Counted from the first letter of the stretch, positions 40,401 to 55,400 are shown. The stretch: DNA of 64,000 nt from Oreocharis arfaki (GCA_013398015.1 VZRR01002171.1:558001-622000); one strand, 5' to 3'. The notes: generated by a model from the letters alone, not told the origin. Program-made: numbers and translations.

Positions 40401-43400
40401 CTTTCCCTGCTCTTGTTTTTACCCACCAGAAACACAGAATTTTGTGCTTCATTGTGAAGCTCAGCCCAAACCTAGCCCATTGTGGGCTGGGTAAGACATG
40501 CCAGATCTTCTCCTGCTGCCATTCCCCACCCATGAAGACCAGGTAGCCTTCGCTAGCGCTGGACAAGGCAGCACAATAGTAAGTCCGTGGTGTGCCTCAG
40601 TATTACAGACATGTGGTTCCTTTACAGTGTGAAGTCGTGTAGAAGTTAAAAAGTCCCCCTGGTGAGCTAACCCAATAAAAAACACGGGTAGAGCATTTAC
40701 TTAGTAATCAGCAAATTAGTCTATATAGTCAGCAAATGTTGAGGCCCAAACTGATGATAAGATGATTTGCTTTCAAGTGTTTTCTCAATATTGTGCTCAG
40801 GATCAAGTATAAATTGAATAGAGTGACCTTTTGATACTGAGTCAAATTGACTGCATTTGCAAAGATTCTGTGGTTTCACTGGCTATAAATTTTTGATATT
40901 TGGTCTACCATCGGTGAAATGAATCCAGCACAACAATATCTTATCATTGGTCCCCTTAACACAGTTGATGGCACCGTAGTTTGCTTGCAGATTGTTTGGG
41001 TTTTTTTTATCTTCTCCCCAGAATCAAAGATTACTGTGATAGAGGGGAAGGATGCAGTTTACACGAATCAAATTGCAATGGCTTGCAAAATATGGATGAA
41101 TTTTGGTCAAAAGATGTAAAGCGTGGGTTGCTAGCTGGATCCTCAAGTTCCTGAGATGAGTAAGTCCATTAGTAGCTCTTCAGTTTATTATAAACTTAAT
41201 TGCCAGGCTGTAATGGAAACTTCTGAACTGCAACAACTCATTAGAAGTAATAAAAAAAAGTGACTTTGTGGTAGAAGAATATTCAGTAGGCTTTTTTAAA
41301 CTGACATGTTTAGCTTAGAGCAGAAAAGTTAGATTGTTCACTTGAAAAGGTAGTCCATCTCACAGGAGCTATGACAGCTTTACTTCCAGTGATCAAAGGC
41401 ATGATCTTAAAGAAAAGACTATTTGCAAATGGTCTGTGCTGTGGTTTTGTGTTGTGATGCTTTAATACCAAATACTTGACAGAAGTTTTACAGTATCAGG
41501 TGAGCATCTCTCAGAGAGAAAGCAGTCTGAGTTCGATTACCAAGATTACACATAAAAACTTTCAGAGAAATATGCAGCCTGTTGATGATGAAGATGAAAA
41601 TAATTATGTTTAGTTTATTTTAGTTTTATGTTGTTATATCCTGAAGAGGGGAGGGGGAAAATGGATGCTGCAGGTACTCCAATCTCCTTCAGCCTGCGGA
41701 CGTTTAGCAAGTCCTTCCAGTAGTGCCATAATGTTCCTGGGAGCAGTGCTGGGGGTTTATTCCTCTCTGAGCTAGCTCTGGAAATTGGGGTTTGCAGTAC
41801 CTGCATTGTGTAGAATCACAATATTTATTTAACATTGTTTTGGGGGAGAGCATTTTGGGATGGCAGAGCACATTGCTTTAAGTCTGTATCTAGAGAAATC
41901 CAACTGGAGTGAAGCTTTTGCATAAACATGGGTAAGTGGTTGGTCCTACAATTGAGATATATCCACATTCCATATGAAGGGCAGTGGGGCTTCTGAAATC
42001 AGAAGGCAGATTCTGGATTCAAGTGGTCTTTGCCTGCAGGTGCATGTGACGAGTATGAATATAGCTGTCTCCTTCAAGAAAAGAAAATATCTTGTTTCCT
42101 TTCCATACCCTAAAGGCATTTGCACAGGGGTGGTGATAATTAATCCCCATATTTCTACTTCATATAAAGAAACCTGGCTGTAATTTTCTCCTAGTGGGAC
42201 TCCATTTTGTTTTTAAAGATAATTGATAGCTCTGGACTTAAGCATTTCAATTATGGGAGTGTCTCTTGGGGACCAGGCTAACAGACCTTGGAAAAATGTT
42301 CTAATGCAAATGCATCATGTGAATTTTTTACTGTAAGACAATGCAGGATGCTTAAGGATTTGCAAAGCAATTGAGCAGTAAAATAAAAGCTGAGAAACTT
42401 CTCAAAATGTATAAGGGCATAAGATTGAGTTTGAGCAGGTGAGGTGGAACAAGTGGTTCTCCACTTGGACCAATAATTCATCTTTGGCCCTGGGTACGGC
42501 CAGCTCTAAGTTGAGGAGAAGGAGGCGCTTGCCTTGGACAGTGCATGGAAAAGGCAGCAAAGTCAACATGACGGCACTGTCTGTGCCATGGCAGGTTGCC
42601 TTCTTCTGCACCAGAAGAGGGAAAACTTGGGCTGTAGTTGTTCCCTTTCATCATCCTTGACTTCAGTTCTCATTTTTCTCTGTCAGGAGTAGGAATACCA
42701 GCCTGCATCCTAATCCTTGTTTACTTCCTACCCTCCCTGTGCTTCTGTCCAGTCTGTGGCTCCTTATCCTCTTGTGGCAAGGCTTGGTTTGTGGGGCTGG
42801 GGCTGAGACACCATCTGCCCCTACTCTTGCATGTTTGTTGACAGGAGGTGTTCAGGGCCTGAGTGGTGTTAATGAGCTTTTCAGTGCCTCTGAATCCTTA
42901 TGTGTGAAAAGGGGTGACTTTGTACCCCTTGTTTCTAAGAAAAAGACAACCGTAAGGACATTCTTACTCCAAAATTCGTCATTAAGGAATTAAATCCTGT
43001 TGGAAGTCCCTGATGTGCTCACAAGTCAATTTTGTTTGTTTAAAAGGAGTGCCATAATGTATTAGTATTTTTAGATCACTGAGATATTTTCAGCTGGAGG
43101 AAAATCTTTTATTTTCTTTGTTGATTGTGCTATGAATAGATCTTAGGCTGCTGTGGAGAAATGAGTTGATATGTTGAAATGGTGATCCCTTGTGAGTTCT
43201 GGTGTACACCTGGCTGCTCTGAATTGCTTACCAAGCTAGGCTGCTGGAGTGGTGACAGCTTCTACCAGCTATGGATCTGTCCCAAAGTTTCCTGGGCTTT
43301 TTACAAAGATGTGGCGAGCTGCCACTGCTCCCAGCTCCTTGGGGCTGTGGATTAATAATGCAGTTTAGACCCTGATCTTTCAGTATGAATCACAAGGGCC

Positions 43401-46400
43401 CGTGCACTATTCAAATTGTCAGTAAAGAAACTTCAGAGCATCATCATTCATTAGCTGATTTCACTCCTTGAGACACAGTCAGCAAAATTTGTGCGTGTAT
43501 TAATCACAGTTGAAAGGCAGAGGGGAAGTCACCCAAAGGGAAGATGTTGGAGATACTATTAATATTTTGAAAATATTTTCTAAAAGATGGGCTTGACCCT
43601 TTCCTGGAATGGATCAGCATACCTGTGCTGATGACAGGAGCTACAGGATAATCCTGAGTCAGAATATCTGCACACTAGCTTCAAGGTTTTCAAGAAGGGA
43701 TCACGGAAACACAGATGGGTAAGGTTGGAAGGGACCTCAGTGGGTCAGCTGGACCAACCTCCCTGCTCAAGCAGGGCCCTCCTAGAGCGTGTGGCATAGG
43801 ATTGCATCCAGACAGTTCTTTAATACCCCCAGTGACAGAAACTCCACAGCCTCTCTGGGCAAACCTGTTTCAGTGCCCTGACATTCACAGAGTAAAGAAG
43901 TTCTTCCCCATGTTCAGGTGGAACTTCCTGGGCATCAGTCTCTGCCCATTTTCTCTTGTCCTATTGCTTGGCACCACTGAGCAGAGCCTGGCTCCATCCT
44001 CCTGACACCCTCCCTTCAGAAACTGACAGACATTGATGGGGTCCCCACTCAGTTGTATCTTCTCAGGGCTGAACAGGCCCAGCTCCCTCAGCCTTTTCTC
44101 ATAGCAGAGATGCTCATGTCCCTTCGTCATTTTTGTATCCCTCCTCAGGACCTGTTCCAGGAGCTCCATGTCCCTCTTGTACTGAGGAGCCCAGAACTGG
44201 ACACAGCACTCCAGATGCACCTCACCAGGACTGAGTAGAGGGGCAGGATCACCTCCCTCAACCTGCTGGCAATGCTCTCCCTAATGCACCGCAGGATACC
44301 ACTGGCCTTCTTAGCCACAAGGGCAGTGCTGGCTCGTGAACACTTGGTGTCCACCAGGTCCTTCTCTGCAGAGATGCTTTCCAGCAGTTTGGTCCCCAGC
44401 CTGTGCTCATCCCCAGGGTTATTCTTCCCCAGGTGCAGGATCCTGCATTTGTCTTTGTTGAATTTCAAATGGGTTCTCTCCTGCCCATCTCTCCAACCTG
44501 CCCAGCCCCTTCTGAAGGGCTGCACAGCACTCAGGGAGATCAGCCTAAAGCTTCTCCCAGCTTTGTGTCATGAGTGAACTTGCTGAGGAGGCATCTGGAC
44601 CTTCATCCAAGTCATCAATGAATAAGTTAAACAATACTAGGCCCAGTATTTAACCTTGGTGGACACCACTCATGGCATGCCTCCAACTAGACACTGTGCC
44701 ACTGAATCCCTCTGGAATCTGCTATTCGGCCAGATCTCAATCCACCTTATTGTCCACTCATCCAACCCACACTTTCTGAGTTTGCTTATGAGGATGTTGT
44801 GAGAGACAGTGTCAAAAGCCTTGCTGAAGTCAAGGTAGACAATATCCACTGCTCTCCCCTCATCCATCCAGGTAGTTGTTTCACCATAGAAGGCAATCAG
44901 GTTGGTCATGAATGATTTACTTATCTTTAGTGAAACCATGCTTGACTACCTCTGATCGCCTTTGTGTCATCCATGTGGATAGAGATGGCCTCTGGAATGA
45001 GGTGCTCCATCACCTTTTCAGGGATTGAGGTGAGGCTGACTGGCCAGTCATTCCATGAATCCTCCTCCTTGCCATTTTTGAAGACCAGGGTGACATTTGC
45101 TTTCTTGCAGTCCTCAGACACCTCTCCTGATCTCTACAACCTTTCAAAGATGACCGTGAAGCAGCCTCACTATGATGTCTGCCAGCTCTCTCCAGCATTC
45201 ATGGATGCGTTCTGTCAGGGCCCATGGACTTGTGGATGTCAGGTTTTCCTAGGTGTTCTCTAAACCAATCTGATGGTAATGACAGAGATTTTTAAATGTT
45301 GCATGATTTTTTTAAAGGAAGAAAATTTAAGGATAAATCACAGCATTGCTCACTGTATGCACCCTAAAGTGATGCCTGTGAATGACAAGGTGGACAAACC
45401 TCTGTTATAGCTCAGTCTTGGCCTCTGTGGATTGCCCACAAATAACAGGTATTACAGACATAAAATGTTAACCACAAGGTGAACCCAGCTCCATCAATAG
45501 TCAGAATAAGCAAAAGAGAAGGAATCATTGGGGTAGAGGATTTAAATACTTTTGCGTGGGTAAATTATCAACTCATTTCACTGGCCAAAGAGAGAATATC
45601 TCTGGAGACATTTTACTGAAGGCAGAAATGCAATTAGATTGTTACACAACTATTAAAGTGTTTGCAGACAGAGAATTATTTTTAGTGCTGTAGAAATATT
45701 AAAGTATTGGAGCAAAGCATGTAAAAGCAGAGAAGAGCACAGTTAGAAACTTTTCATGGTCTTTGGACTCCTAGATCACTCATGTTTGAGGATTGGTTGA
45801 TGTTCTGGCAGTTTATCTCTGTTGCATTCACCCATATAGAGTGACACAAATGCCAAATTTTATTTCCTTTCAGAGCTAATGGCATTCTGGATATGCTGGA
45901 AATTTCTGTTGTCAGAAACACAGAAGCATGTGCATTCATTGGCATACTTGTGTTCCTTGCCTCCTTTATCTGGGTGAAAATTTACAGGGATCAAAACGTC
46001 TCTGGCCCCAATGTCTTTATTTTAACATAGCTGTGTGATTTGGAAGTGATGCATAACTGCTTCTACATCAAAAAGGCAAGTTAGCAACATGCAGTAATTA
46101 TGAATTGTTTTCATAGAAGTTTAATGATTGCATGTATTTGCCTTGCGACTTTGCATTCGAGATTATCCTCTGGTCCTTTTTCTTACACACTGTAGTTCAT
46201 TTAGGTAGTCTAAATACCTAGGATCTGCTCCTATAGAGAGAAGAAAATCCTTCCTGTTGTAAGATCCTGCTTGAAGTTAGGGACGTGGTGGAGTCAGTTG
46301 CAGAGAGCACACGGGGCGTCCTCTGGCCTCAGCAGAGATGGGAGGTGCTCAGCTGCTCCTGCTCCACCGAGCCTGTGTGATGAGCAGGTTGGATGCCAGT

Positions 46401-49400
46401 CTGAAATGTGAACTTCTGCGGTGACAGTGCTGAAACTGTGAAAGAGCCTGCATTTGGCCATGGCGTTACTTCTCCCCAGCGCTGTCAACACCAAGACTCA
46501 AGCTGCAATAGCAAAGGAGAAAGCTGCTGCTTCAGTGATTATTGCTCAGACGTTGATGTACCCAACCATCTCTCTCTGTGCATCTCTCCTCAGCACCATT
46601 TCTGCTGTATCTAATAATTGTGTTTCTTTATAAATAGTAATTTAGGACAATTAGGAGCAATAGCATAGTTAAACCTTTAAAAGGTTATCTAGCAATGTCA
46701 TTTTCTTGACTAATGTGTTCCTGCTGCCGTGTCGTTTGTGAATAGACATGTGTTAGCCAGCTAGCGTGCTTCATCTGTGGTGACTTTGATTTATTTGCTC
46801 TGTAAATTGGGACCGAAGCAATAATGGAAAGTGACATTAATTGTTTAACAGGGTCCTCTTTGTCACATCCTCTGCCTTCTCTGGGGTGTTTGAATGTTGA
46901 AACTTGTACAAAACTAATTGAAATTGCTGTGATGAGGACCGGTGTCCACTCAACTTTCTGTTCTTGAATGTCAGTGTACTTGAATGTCTGTTTAAAGCAT
47001 GAGAGTTGAGCAGCTAACAGCAAATATCAGGTTTTCTTCTGGCATGCTATTATTAAAGAAGGCATTCCCTGTTAGAAATAGCAACACTTCCAGCTTTATT
47101 GTCAGCTTTATAAGCTGCAAGGCTCAGCAGTGTACCCCACCAGCTGAACTTGCTGAAAAAGTTCCTGGTGTAGGGTTGGGGGTCAGGCAGCCAAACCGCC
47201 TCATGGACACCCTAGGCTCAAGGGCTGGCTCTCACACCATTCATCCCACCACCTACAAGGGGCTTGAAATGCCATTGGGAAAAAACACAGGTACGCACTT
47301 TCTTGCCCGATAATGCCTTTTCTTGCTATTCTAGAAGTGACACCATGATTTTCCTCTTTTCCTCTCAGAAAGTGGCTGTGAAAAGCTGGATTCAGAGCAT
47401 GGTTTTATTCACAAGGTGGCTCCCCTCTGTCATTTCCATCCTCTACACACTGAATTATCACAGCTGTGTGCATATGTCTGCTTAGTATGGTGGAAATCAC
47501 CTGATACTAAAACTTGGATGCTTTTTCTCAGTGGCCGAGTGCCTTTTGGCCTTTTAAGTAAATATTTCTCCTTAGCATTAGTTTGCCTTAGTATTTATTT
47601 GTTTCTTGGAGATGATGCTGTAAGCACCAGAACAGTTTGTGCTCTGCCTTAGCTTTCTAGCTCAAAGACAGCTTTTATGTTAGAAGCCGTGAGGTGTGAT
47701 TTGGCAGAGAAGCCTAGCAGGAGCAATTATCTGTGTGGTTTATGATCATCTCTGTTCAGAGTCTGCTAGATAAAAGTATTACTGAAAAAAGTTGTGCTAA
47801 GGGGATACCCAGATTCACTTGATTATTTTTTTCCCAAAGTGTAACTTGGCAATGTTTTGCTGTTGCCTTTTTTAACTTCTTTTTTTTGCTTGTTTGTTTG
47901 TCTTGCTGGTGTTATTTGTCTTGCTAGTTCACTTTTAAACTTTGAGATTTCAACCTAGCTGAAATTTTTTCACAGTGTGAACCTGGAACATGATGAGCTA
48001 CTCTGAAGCTAGTGGAAAAATTCCCAATTTGATATCACTTGAATCAGTGAAAGGCTTTACATTTACGTTAATAGCACTAAGATCAGCCTAGGAGTCCTAG
48101 ATAATTGATCTGTCAAGATCAATTTCCAATCTTTCTGAAAAATAAATATAATGATTTTTTCACAGTTCTATTTCTCAGTACTTTCAGCACTCAAAAAATC
48201 TGTACCTTAATATACAGTAGGGACTATATTTCATTAAAAAATCAGGAGGCACTTAAATTTACTCAATTTGACAAAAAGAACTCTTGTTGCTGAAATAAGA
48301 TATAAATTAACATTACTGCCACATCTGATTAGAAATTAATCTACTTTTTATAATTGCAGTCTGAATTAGATAAACGCATACAATAGTGCATTGAGCACTC
48401 AAATGACATAACTCGAAAGGAGAACTTCAAAGGCAACCTGCCTAATACATTTCTTTAAAAGAAACCCAAACGACCTGTCATTTACCATATGAGTGCTGCT
48501 GGCTATTCTTACAGCAGAACACTTAGGAATGAAGAGCTGTTCGTTTGGGTTTGGAGCAAGGATTTGCAGAAGTGTGGAAGGGAAACCCTTTCTCACTTAC
48601 ACCGGGCCGTATATGTGAGTGAAGTTTTCTGTATTTTACTGGTGATTCATTTTGGTGTCTTGATTAGCTGTCTGTTTCTTGTAATTTTGTCAGGTCAATT
48701 AGCTGGTGTTCAGTGTTGAAGAGAGAAAGAAAGAGACAGCCTGGGCTGACACCATCATTGGGTGTCAGCGTCTTAGGCTCATCCTGTAATACAATCCCTG
48801 GGTGATTACTTATCATTGTTAACACCTGATAAAAAAAGGAATCGTGGAAGAAAAGCAAACTAGCAATACACCACGAGTACAAAGAGATTTCTTTTGAACA
48901 GAGATGGATTATTTTATTGTAGCTAATTACATCATCTGAGATTCTGTTGCAGGTTACCATTTCAAGGGCTGGTTTAACTACGTGTTGTCTGCTTGTTCAC
49001 ATACAGAGGCATTGTTTTATTCCTTTTCTCACCTGGTTCCTCTTTTTGTTTTGTCGTCTCCCACAGAAGATAGATGAAGAGAGTGAGGCAAACTTGCTAG
49101 CTGTTCTCACTGAAACACTGGACAGCATCCCTGTGGATGAGGATGGATTGCCTTCATTTGATGCACTGACAGATGGAGATGTGACCAACGAAAATGCCGC
49201 TAGCCCCTCCCCAATGCCCGACGGCACCCCTCCAACTCAGGAGGCAGAAGAGCCGTCTCTAGTAAGAACCCTTCCTACTGTTTAACAGGAATTGGATGTG
49301 CCTCTGGCTACCCGCTGCATGGGTATGATGTAGTCACAGTAAGGTCTGGACTTTTCATTTAGGCTGGAGAGGAAAATCAAGTAAAGAACTGAAAATTAAG

Positions 49401-52400
49401 TGGGCGAAGCCCCCCCCCCCAATAGCCATAGGATGATTAATATGGCAGTCTGTTAAAAAGTTGTTGAAAAGGTTGTTTTTAAACTCTTATGCTAATGGGG
49501 CTGACACTTTTGCTTATCATTCTGTTCAGATAAGTCGGGGTAATGGTTCTTAACTCATATTTCATTTCTTGGGGCTCTTTTTGTTGTTTAGACATATGTA
49601 TGTTTAGACATGATTTTTAGTGATCTGTGAAGAAAGGCCCAGTGAGTCTGCTGGGATGCAGGGCTGATTTTGTGCCTTTTACATTGATTTGACCAGTAAG
49701 CACCAGCTTAGTGCTAACCAGGGCAAAACTGAACCTTAGATGAGGATGTGGGTGAAACATTATATGCATTTTGCTCAGTAAATCTAGTTTGTGATGTGAT
49801 TCTGTTTCTGCTGAAAGCCTCTTATCACTGGCTTCAGTGGGAACAGAGCCAGATACCTGAATCTTGACACTGTATCCATTAGTCTGTTAAAGTTAGTGTC
49901 TCTGTCTAGATCAGAGGCCTCTTCTGTCAAACAGATCGCTGAGAATTTCATTCTGCCATGGATTCAGGAATCCAAGATCCCTGTCATTTCTGCTTGCCCC
50001 TCAGTATACTGCAGTAAAGGGAGCAGAAATGTGCTACCAAGCCAGAAAAAAATGTAATCTGTTTCCTCTGAGGAATATCAAGTCCTGCTTTTAGTTTTAT
50101 TTTACTTTGCTTGCTGAAATTGATATAATTAACTTTGAGTAACTATGCAAAAATGTAGATAAGACATTGTAATCCATAAAGATGTATAACTTAACTCTTT
50201 TCCTTCCACTTCCCTTTCCCTGATGTGTTTGTAGCTTAAGAAGCTCTTGCTGGCTCCAGCCAACACTCAGCTAAATTACAATGAATGCAGTGGTCTCAGC
50301 ACACAAAACCATGCAAACACTAATCACAGGATCAGAACAAGCCCTGTGGTTGTTAAGGTACAAACCTAATCTTTATAATAAGGAAAAAAAAAGAAAGTGT
50401 AACAAGATCTTTTATGCTTGTAGGAACCAAGCAAGGAGTAGATCTGAATGTGTTTTATTAATATGTGTACTATCTTGTAACTAATTAAAAAAAGAAGTGA
50501 GTTACAGATTGGGTTCCAGAAAATCATCTGAGCTCCTCTATGCTCTGAATATTTCGTTTATGCCTTTTCTCTTGGCAGAGTTCAGTTGCAGCCACAATGT
50601 CTGTTACTCTTACCTACTTTATTGATACACAGAGTAGGATGGGGTGCGATAAAATTTGCTGATGATCTGGTGTTTTTTATGAGTGACTCCAGGATGTGGG
50701 ACTGCCATTTTCCCAGCTGTCTGGGCTAGGACGAATGGCACTGGATTCTTGGCAAAAGATGTATATTAGACATTGACTGGATAGAATGGGGGGCTTAGAC
50801 ATAATTCTGTTAGCAAGCAGTATTAAACAATGTTTGTCTTGCCATTCAGTGTAACTGAAAACGGACCATTTAGGGGTACTTAAGAGAGTTGTGAATACTG
50901 GGCCCAAGCAATCAGCAACAAATTAAGGTTTAAACCAGCTTATTTTTTTGTTCACAGTAAAGGCGCTGTAGGGTCTTGTTAGTTACATGTTGCTGAGTAG
51001 GAACATTGCAGTGTTGGAGAAATGAAATAAAAAGCTGCATAAATGTCATTTAGGAATTTTAAATGTAATTTTCTTTCCTTGTTCTGCAAACAGTTATTCA
51101 CAGCTCATAGATCTAGTACACTTAGACTGAACACTTCATTGAAAATCTCATCTCTTCAGAAAACCTATATCCATTCTGATAAGGTTCAGCTCACTAATTT
51201 TAGCTTTATTTTATTTTATTATTTGATTTTATTTGATTTTATTTTACCCTGTTTTTAAGACTGAGAATTCATGGAGCAATAAAGCGAAGAGCATTTGTCA
51301 ACAGCAAAAGCCTCAAAGACGTCCCTGCTCTGAACTTCTCAAATATCTGACTACAAATGATGATCCTCCTCAGACCAAACCAGCAGAGAACAGGAACAGC
51401 AGCAAAGAGAAATGCACTTCCAAAAGGAAGCCCCATCTGCAGTCTCAGACAAATCATCTGCAGGGTAGGTGTGGGACTGCAGAATACAGCTTTGGTACCA
51501 GAAGTAATGCAGGGAAGGTGAATGGTTGGGAATACCCTCAATACTTCTTCTGTTCTTTGGATTAGTGTTGTAAATCCAGCATCTCTTCTGTGTAAAGCGA
51601 ATTTTAAAACAGTATAATGAAGTTGGAATTAGTTAGCTAGATTTAGCTTTTAGACTTATTTAATCTTTTTATTTATTGACCCCAGCCTCAGAAAAGGATC
51701 TCAGGAAAAGTTTAACAAATACCACATGGTAATATACCAAGCTAGCTGGAGATACTTATTCACAGAGAACTGTACCGCCAAGAAATCATTATACCCCTAA
51801 ACAAGCTGGGCAGGCCAGTTCATTAGTGAGCTTCTTTCTGTTTTGCTAGAGTAAAACTAAAGGCATTGTTAACCTGCCACATAGCCCTTAAGAGACAATA
51901 AATAGTGCTCTCACTGCTACAGAGAAAGCAATAAATGTGTCATTCCTGTTAAAGCTGGAATGCTGGTTTGTAATTTTATTTTGTAAATAGTTGAAAGTTT
52001 AGATGCCATCCTGATCTTTCTCTCTCATTTTTGGATTCTTTATGGTCAAAACTTAACACTTGCGTTGACTTTTAGTATCCCCTGATGTGTAAAAAACTGG
52101 TCTATATTTCAAGTAGCTTCTGTCACAGTGTGCAAGAACTTAAAGCCTCCTCTCTCACTTTCTCTCCCTCTCTTCCTCTGTCTGTTTTCCCAAGATAAAG
52201 GAAAGCTGTAAAAGCTTACAAACCCAAAGGGCACTTCTAAAAGTTATTGTTACTTTAAAATACATCTATGTATTTATATTGGCCTGGCACCTGGAAGGCC
52301 AGGTGCCTGTCTCAGACACATCAGTGCAAATCCTAGATGACTCCACTAAAATCAGTGCAAGTTACCTGTCTGCAGCAGAGATCAGGATGTGACCCTAAAT

Positions 52401-55400
52401 GTGTGGTTTGGTATTTTTAAAGCAACAGTTGTAAACTGTATGTGCTTTCTTTTTTTCCTCTCCCTCTTTCTTGCATTTCAGCTGCCATCAAATCTGTTTT
52501 CTTATTCTGCACTAGGAAGTATAAGCAAACTTAATAAAAATAATCTTCCCTTCCTGTCACTTAATATTGTTCTTGCAGCTGTACATTCTGACATCCTAAG
52601 TATGGGTTTTCTCTGTTATGGTTTCAAATTATCTGAACAATATTTCTTGTAAGCAGGGCATCCAACTGCCTCTAAAGCTTCCTTATGCCAACTGCCACTC
52701 CTTCTGGATGGCTTCAGCAGTCTGCTTCACAGCAGAATCCAGACTGAACTCTACATGTGAAACCTGGGTCTGTTTCTGCAATGATACTGAAAAACAGAAC
52801 TGCCAGAACTTACAGGGGGCTTTATTAACACTATTGGATGATAAGGTGGTAGGTGATCAGCTATATCGTGTATAACGTGCTATATGCACATGTATGTTAC
52901 ACACATTCATAGATGTATGTGCACACAAATATACATACAGATTATAAAATCTTTCTGTTCAGATCAGAGCTGCTTTTCTTCCCCAGCTGAGCAATTGTGT
53001 AGATTCAAGTCAAAGAGTCAGGGCACATTGGATTGTGGAAACAGCAAGTTACGGAAGTCCTGAGGGACGTAGAGGTAACTTACCAGTGCCGAACAGATGA
53101 CTGTGATTTTAGTGGTCTTGCAGGTGAATTTGCAGGCAGAGAGAAATTACTTTCTGCTTTAATTCCTCCACTTTAATTTACTGGCTTCTGAAATGTTGGT
53201 TTTTTCAGCAAATTTGCCTCATATACCAATATATGACTTCAATACTGATGGATTTGCATATAATACAAATACAAGAATTTAATGCTTTCGGTTTGGACAG
53301 TCAATTCATGCAGAATCAACCTTGCACATTTTGCTGGTATTTGCAGACCTGCAGTCATTGGTTCATTCATTTAATCAAAAGTACAAGAAAATTGGCTCCT
53401 TCTGTTTTAAAAAGCAATCACAGTCTGAAATTTTTTTTCAAAGTTAGGGAAAGCTCACAAAGGATAAGTCAAATGTTATTTTCCTTTAGGGTTACTGTTG
53501 CAAACATATTGCAAACCCACAGGAGTGTCCACGAACGCATTCATGCCAAAGATCATCTGTGGTTTTGCACTGAAATTTGCCCATGAGGAAACATAGTTCT
53601 TTTGAACCTGAATGTTTTCAATTTACAGGGACAAGCAACTTGATATGAACTCCTTTTAATAAGAAAAAACCGGCACCACAGTAGACCTTGAAACTCTGAT
53701 AAACAGGCACCATGGAAAATGATAGTGTCGTGGCTAAATATTTATACTATCAATAGCTGTATGTGAGGATGAATCCTTTGCAGAGAGAGTGTTTGGTCAA
53801 GCTCTTGCCTAGCAATAGGAAAACTGATGGGTGTTTTGGTATGCGAACTTCTCAGTGGGAGAGCTCAGTGATATCTGCCTAAAATTAATACATGGGAGTG
53901 TGAGATAATGCCTTGGTTCTGTGCCCATCTCTGGCAGATTTGCACTTTGCCTCAGTGCTTCAGAATTTAATCTGTGTATATTCTGATGTGGGTCTATTCT
54001 GTGGGACTAATGAGAGCTAGCATGAGACTTTTTAGAGATGTAAATAGCTCTTACACATTAAGCTTCCTTAGCCTAAATTGGTTAAGAGTATGCAGATTTT
54101 TATTAAAAAAAAAAAAAAAATTTAAGCCTTTGTATAAAACTTTTTTCCAGAGCCTTAGTGTAAGATCTGTTTTTTTAAGTGAGTTTTACCTCTAGGTAGC
54201 CACAGGAAAACATTAGTATTCCTAGATGTATATAAATTACACACAAAGATGTGTCAGGTTGCATTCAGTTTTACTGCACCTGGTTTAATGCACAACTCAG
54301 TGGCCGTGCTGGACCAGACAAATAACTCATTGAGGTGCATCTCCTCACTCCAGCACTGACTTCTGAGGAAGGTGAACCTGAGGTGAACACCTGAGCTTCC
54401 ATTCCTAACTTTCACATGGGAAGGAGAAGAAACAATATGCAGCTCTTGAGAATTGAGTTAATTTTTTAAAAATGTAGTATTACTTCAGGAATGCTCTGGA
54501 GCATATAAAAATAATCAATTTGCATATAAAATCCCTTAATGTTGATGGAAGCTCCGAGCCTGTAATGAATATGAAATATGCAGTAGTGACACTCTGGACA
54601 AAAGATCTGCAGTGCAGGAGTGTTCAAGGGGAACATTTTGTCTTAAGTAATTAATCTGCAGAAGAGATCCCCTGCTGTTGTTCTTGCTACAATGCTCTCT
54701 GTGCTTAAAACATCAATCTAACTCCTGAAAAGAAAAATTTGCAAGTAATATAATTTTTAATTTTAAAGGAATCTTAGTTCTATTACAGTATCTTAGTTTT
54801 TGGCTTGCTCTGGGAGAATACAATTTTGCATGAGTAAAAGCTGCAAAGACTTACATTTTTGTAGCCAGAGCTTTGTTTTTTGCGTATGTTGGGATTGTAG
54901 TGCTAAGAGCTTCAACCCCGTTTGTAACCATCTGTGACTACGTCCGTGGTTTGTCATAGTTTGCAGGATAATTTGCAAAAATTTGGGCTATAACTGCTTG
55001 GACTCTGGCCTCATAGAAACAACCTATTCTCAGTGCTATATATAAAATTGTATCTTGTAGAAGTGAAATTAACTGAATATTCATAACGTTCTGTTACTTT
55101 GTAGTTATTCTGCTGCTCCTGTTTCCAAATAAAACGTGAACTGTACTCTAAATTAACACTGAGAGAAATAACATTTTCAGAGTGTATCCTGTAGAGTTCT
55201 TCATTGATTTTTAACATGCACCACTCTTCTTCTGGAAGGTTCTTGTCCTTTGGGTTGTGTACTGTATTTCAGAGGTACAGTAATTGATGTAAGTAATTGT
55301 TGAAATTTAGGTGCCCTTTTGGTACTAGTAATAAGGAATCAGGATGAGTCTATTTATCTATCTGAGGTACACTGAAACGGCAGTTGAACTATCAAAGCTC

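Larger units (their letters stand above)
18664..49066 (+). other. PPARGC1A: PPARGC1A intron 2
   Basis: A 30.4-kb phase-0 intron between GTAATG and a pyrimidine-rich CTCCCACAG acceptor. Apart from a dead antisense CR1 (43699-45275), a short CR1 remnant (27966-28070), a nested direct repeat (18924-18990) and a 16-bp minisatellite (39892-39939), I recognise nothing in it. There is a strong pyrimidine tract at about 36717-36771. The block from about 30.9 to 33.6 kb looks richer in T and C on the plus strand than its surroundings. Open frames (up to 131 codons) have no recognisable domains. Confidence 0.85.

Noticed and set aside
44670..44939. Reverse-transcriptase ORF as a host gene
   Set aside because: It is one piece of a frameshifted CR1 element, so it is annotated as mobile element only.
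51233..51565. Single-exon 110-codon gene
   Set aside because: It is exon 5 of PPARGC1A plus read-through into introns on both sides.
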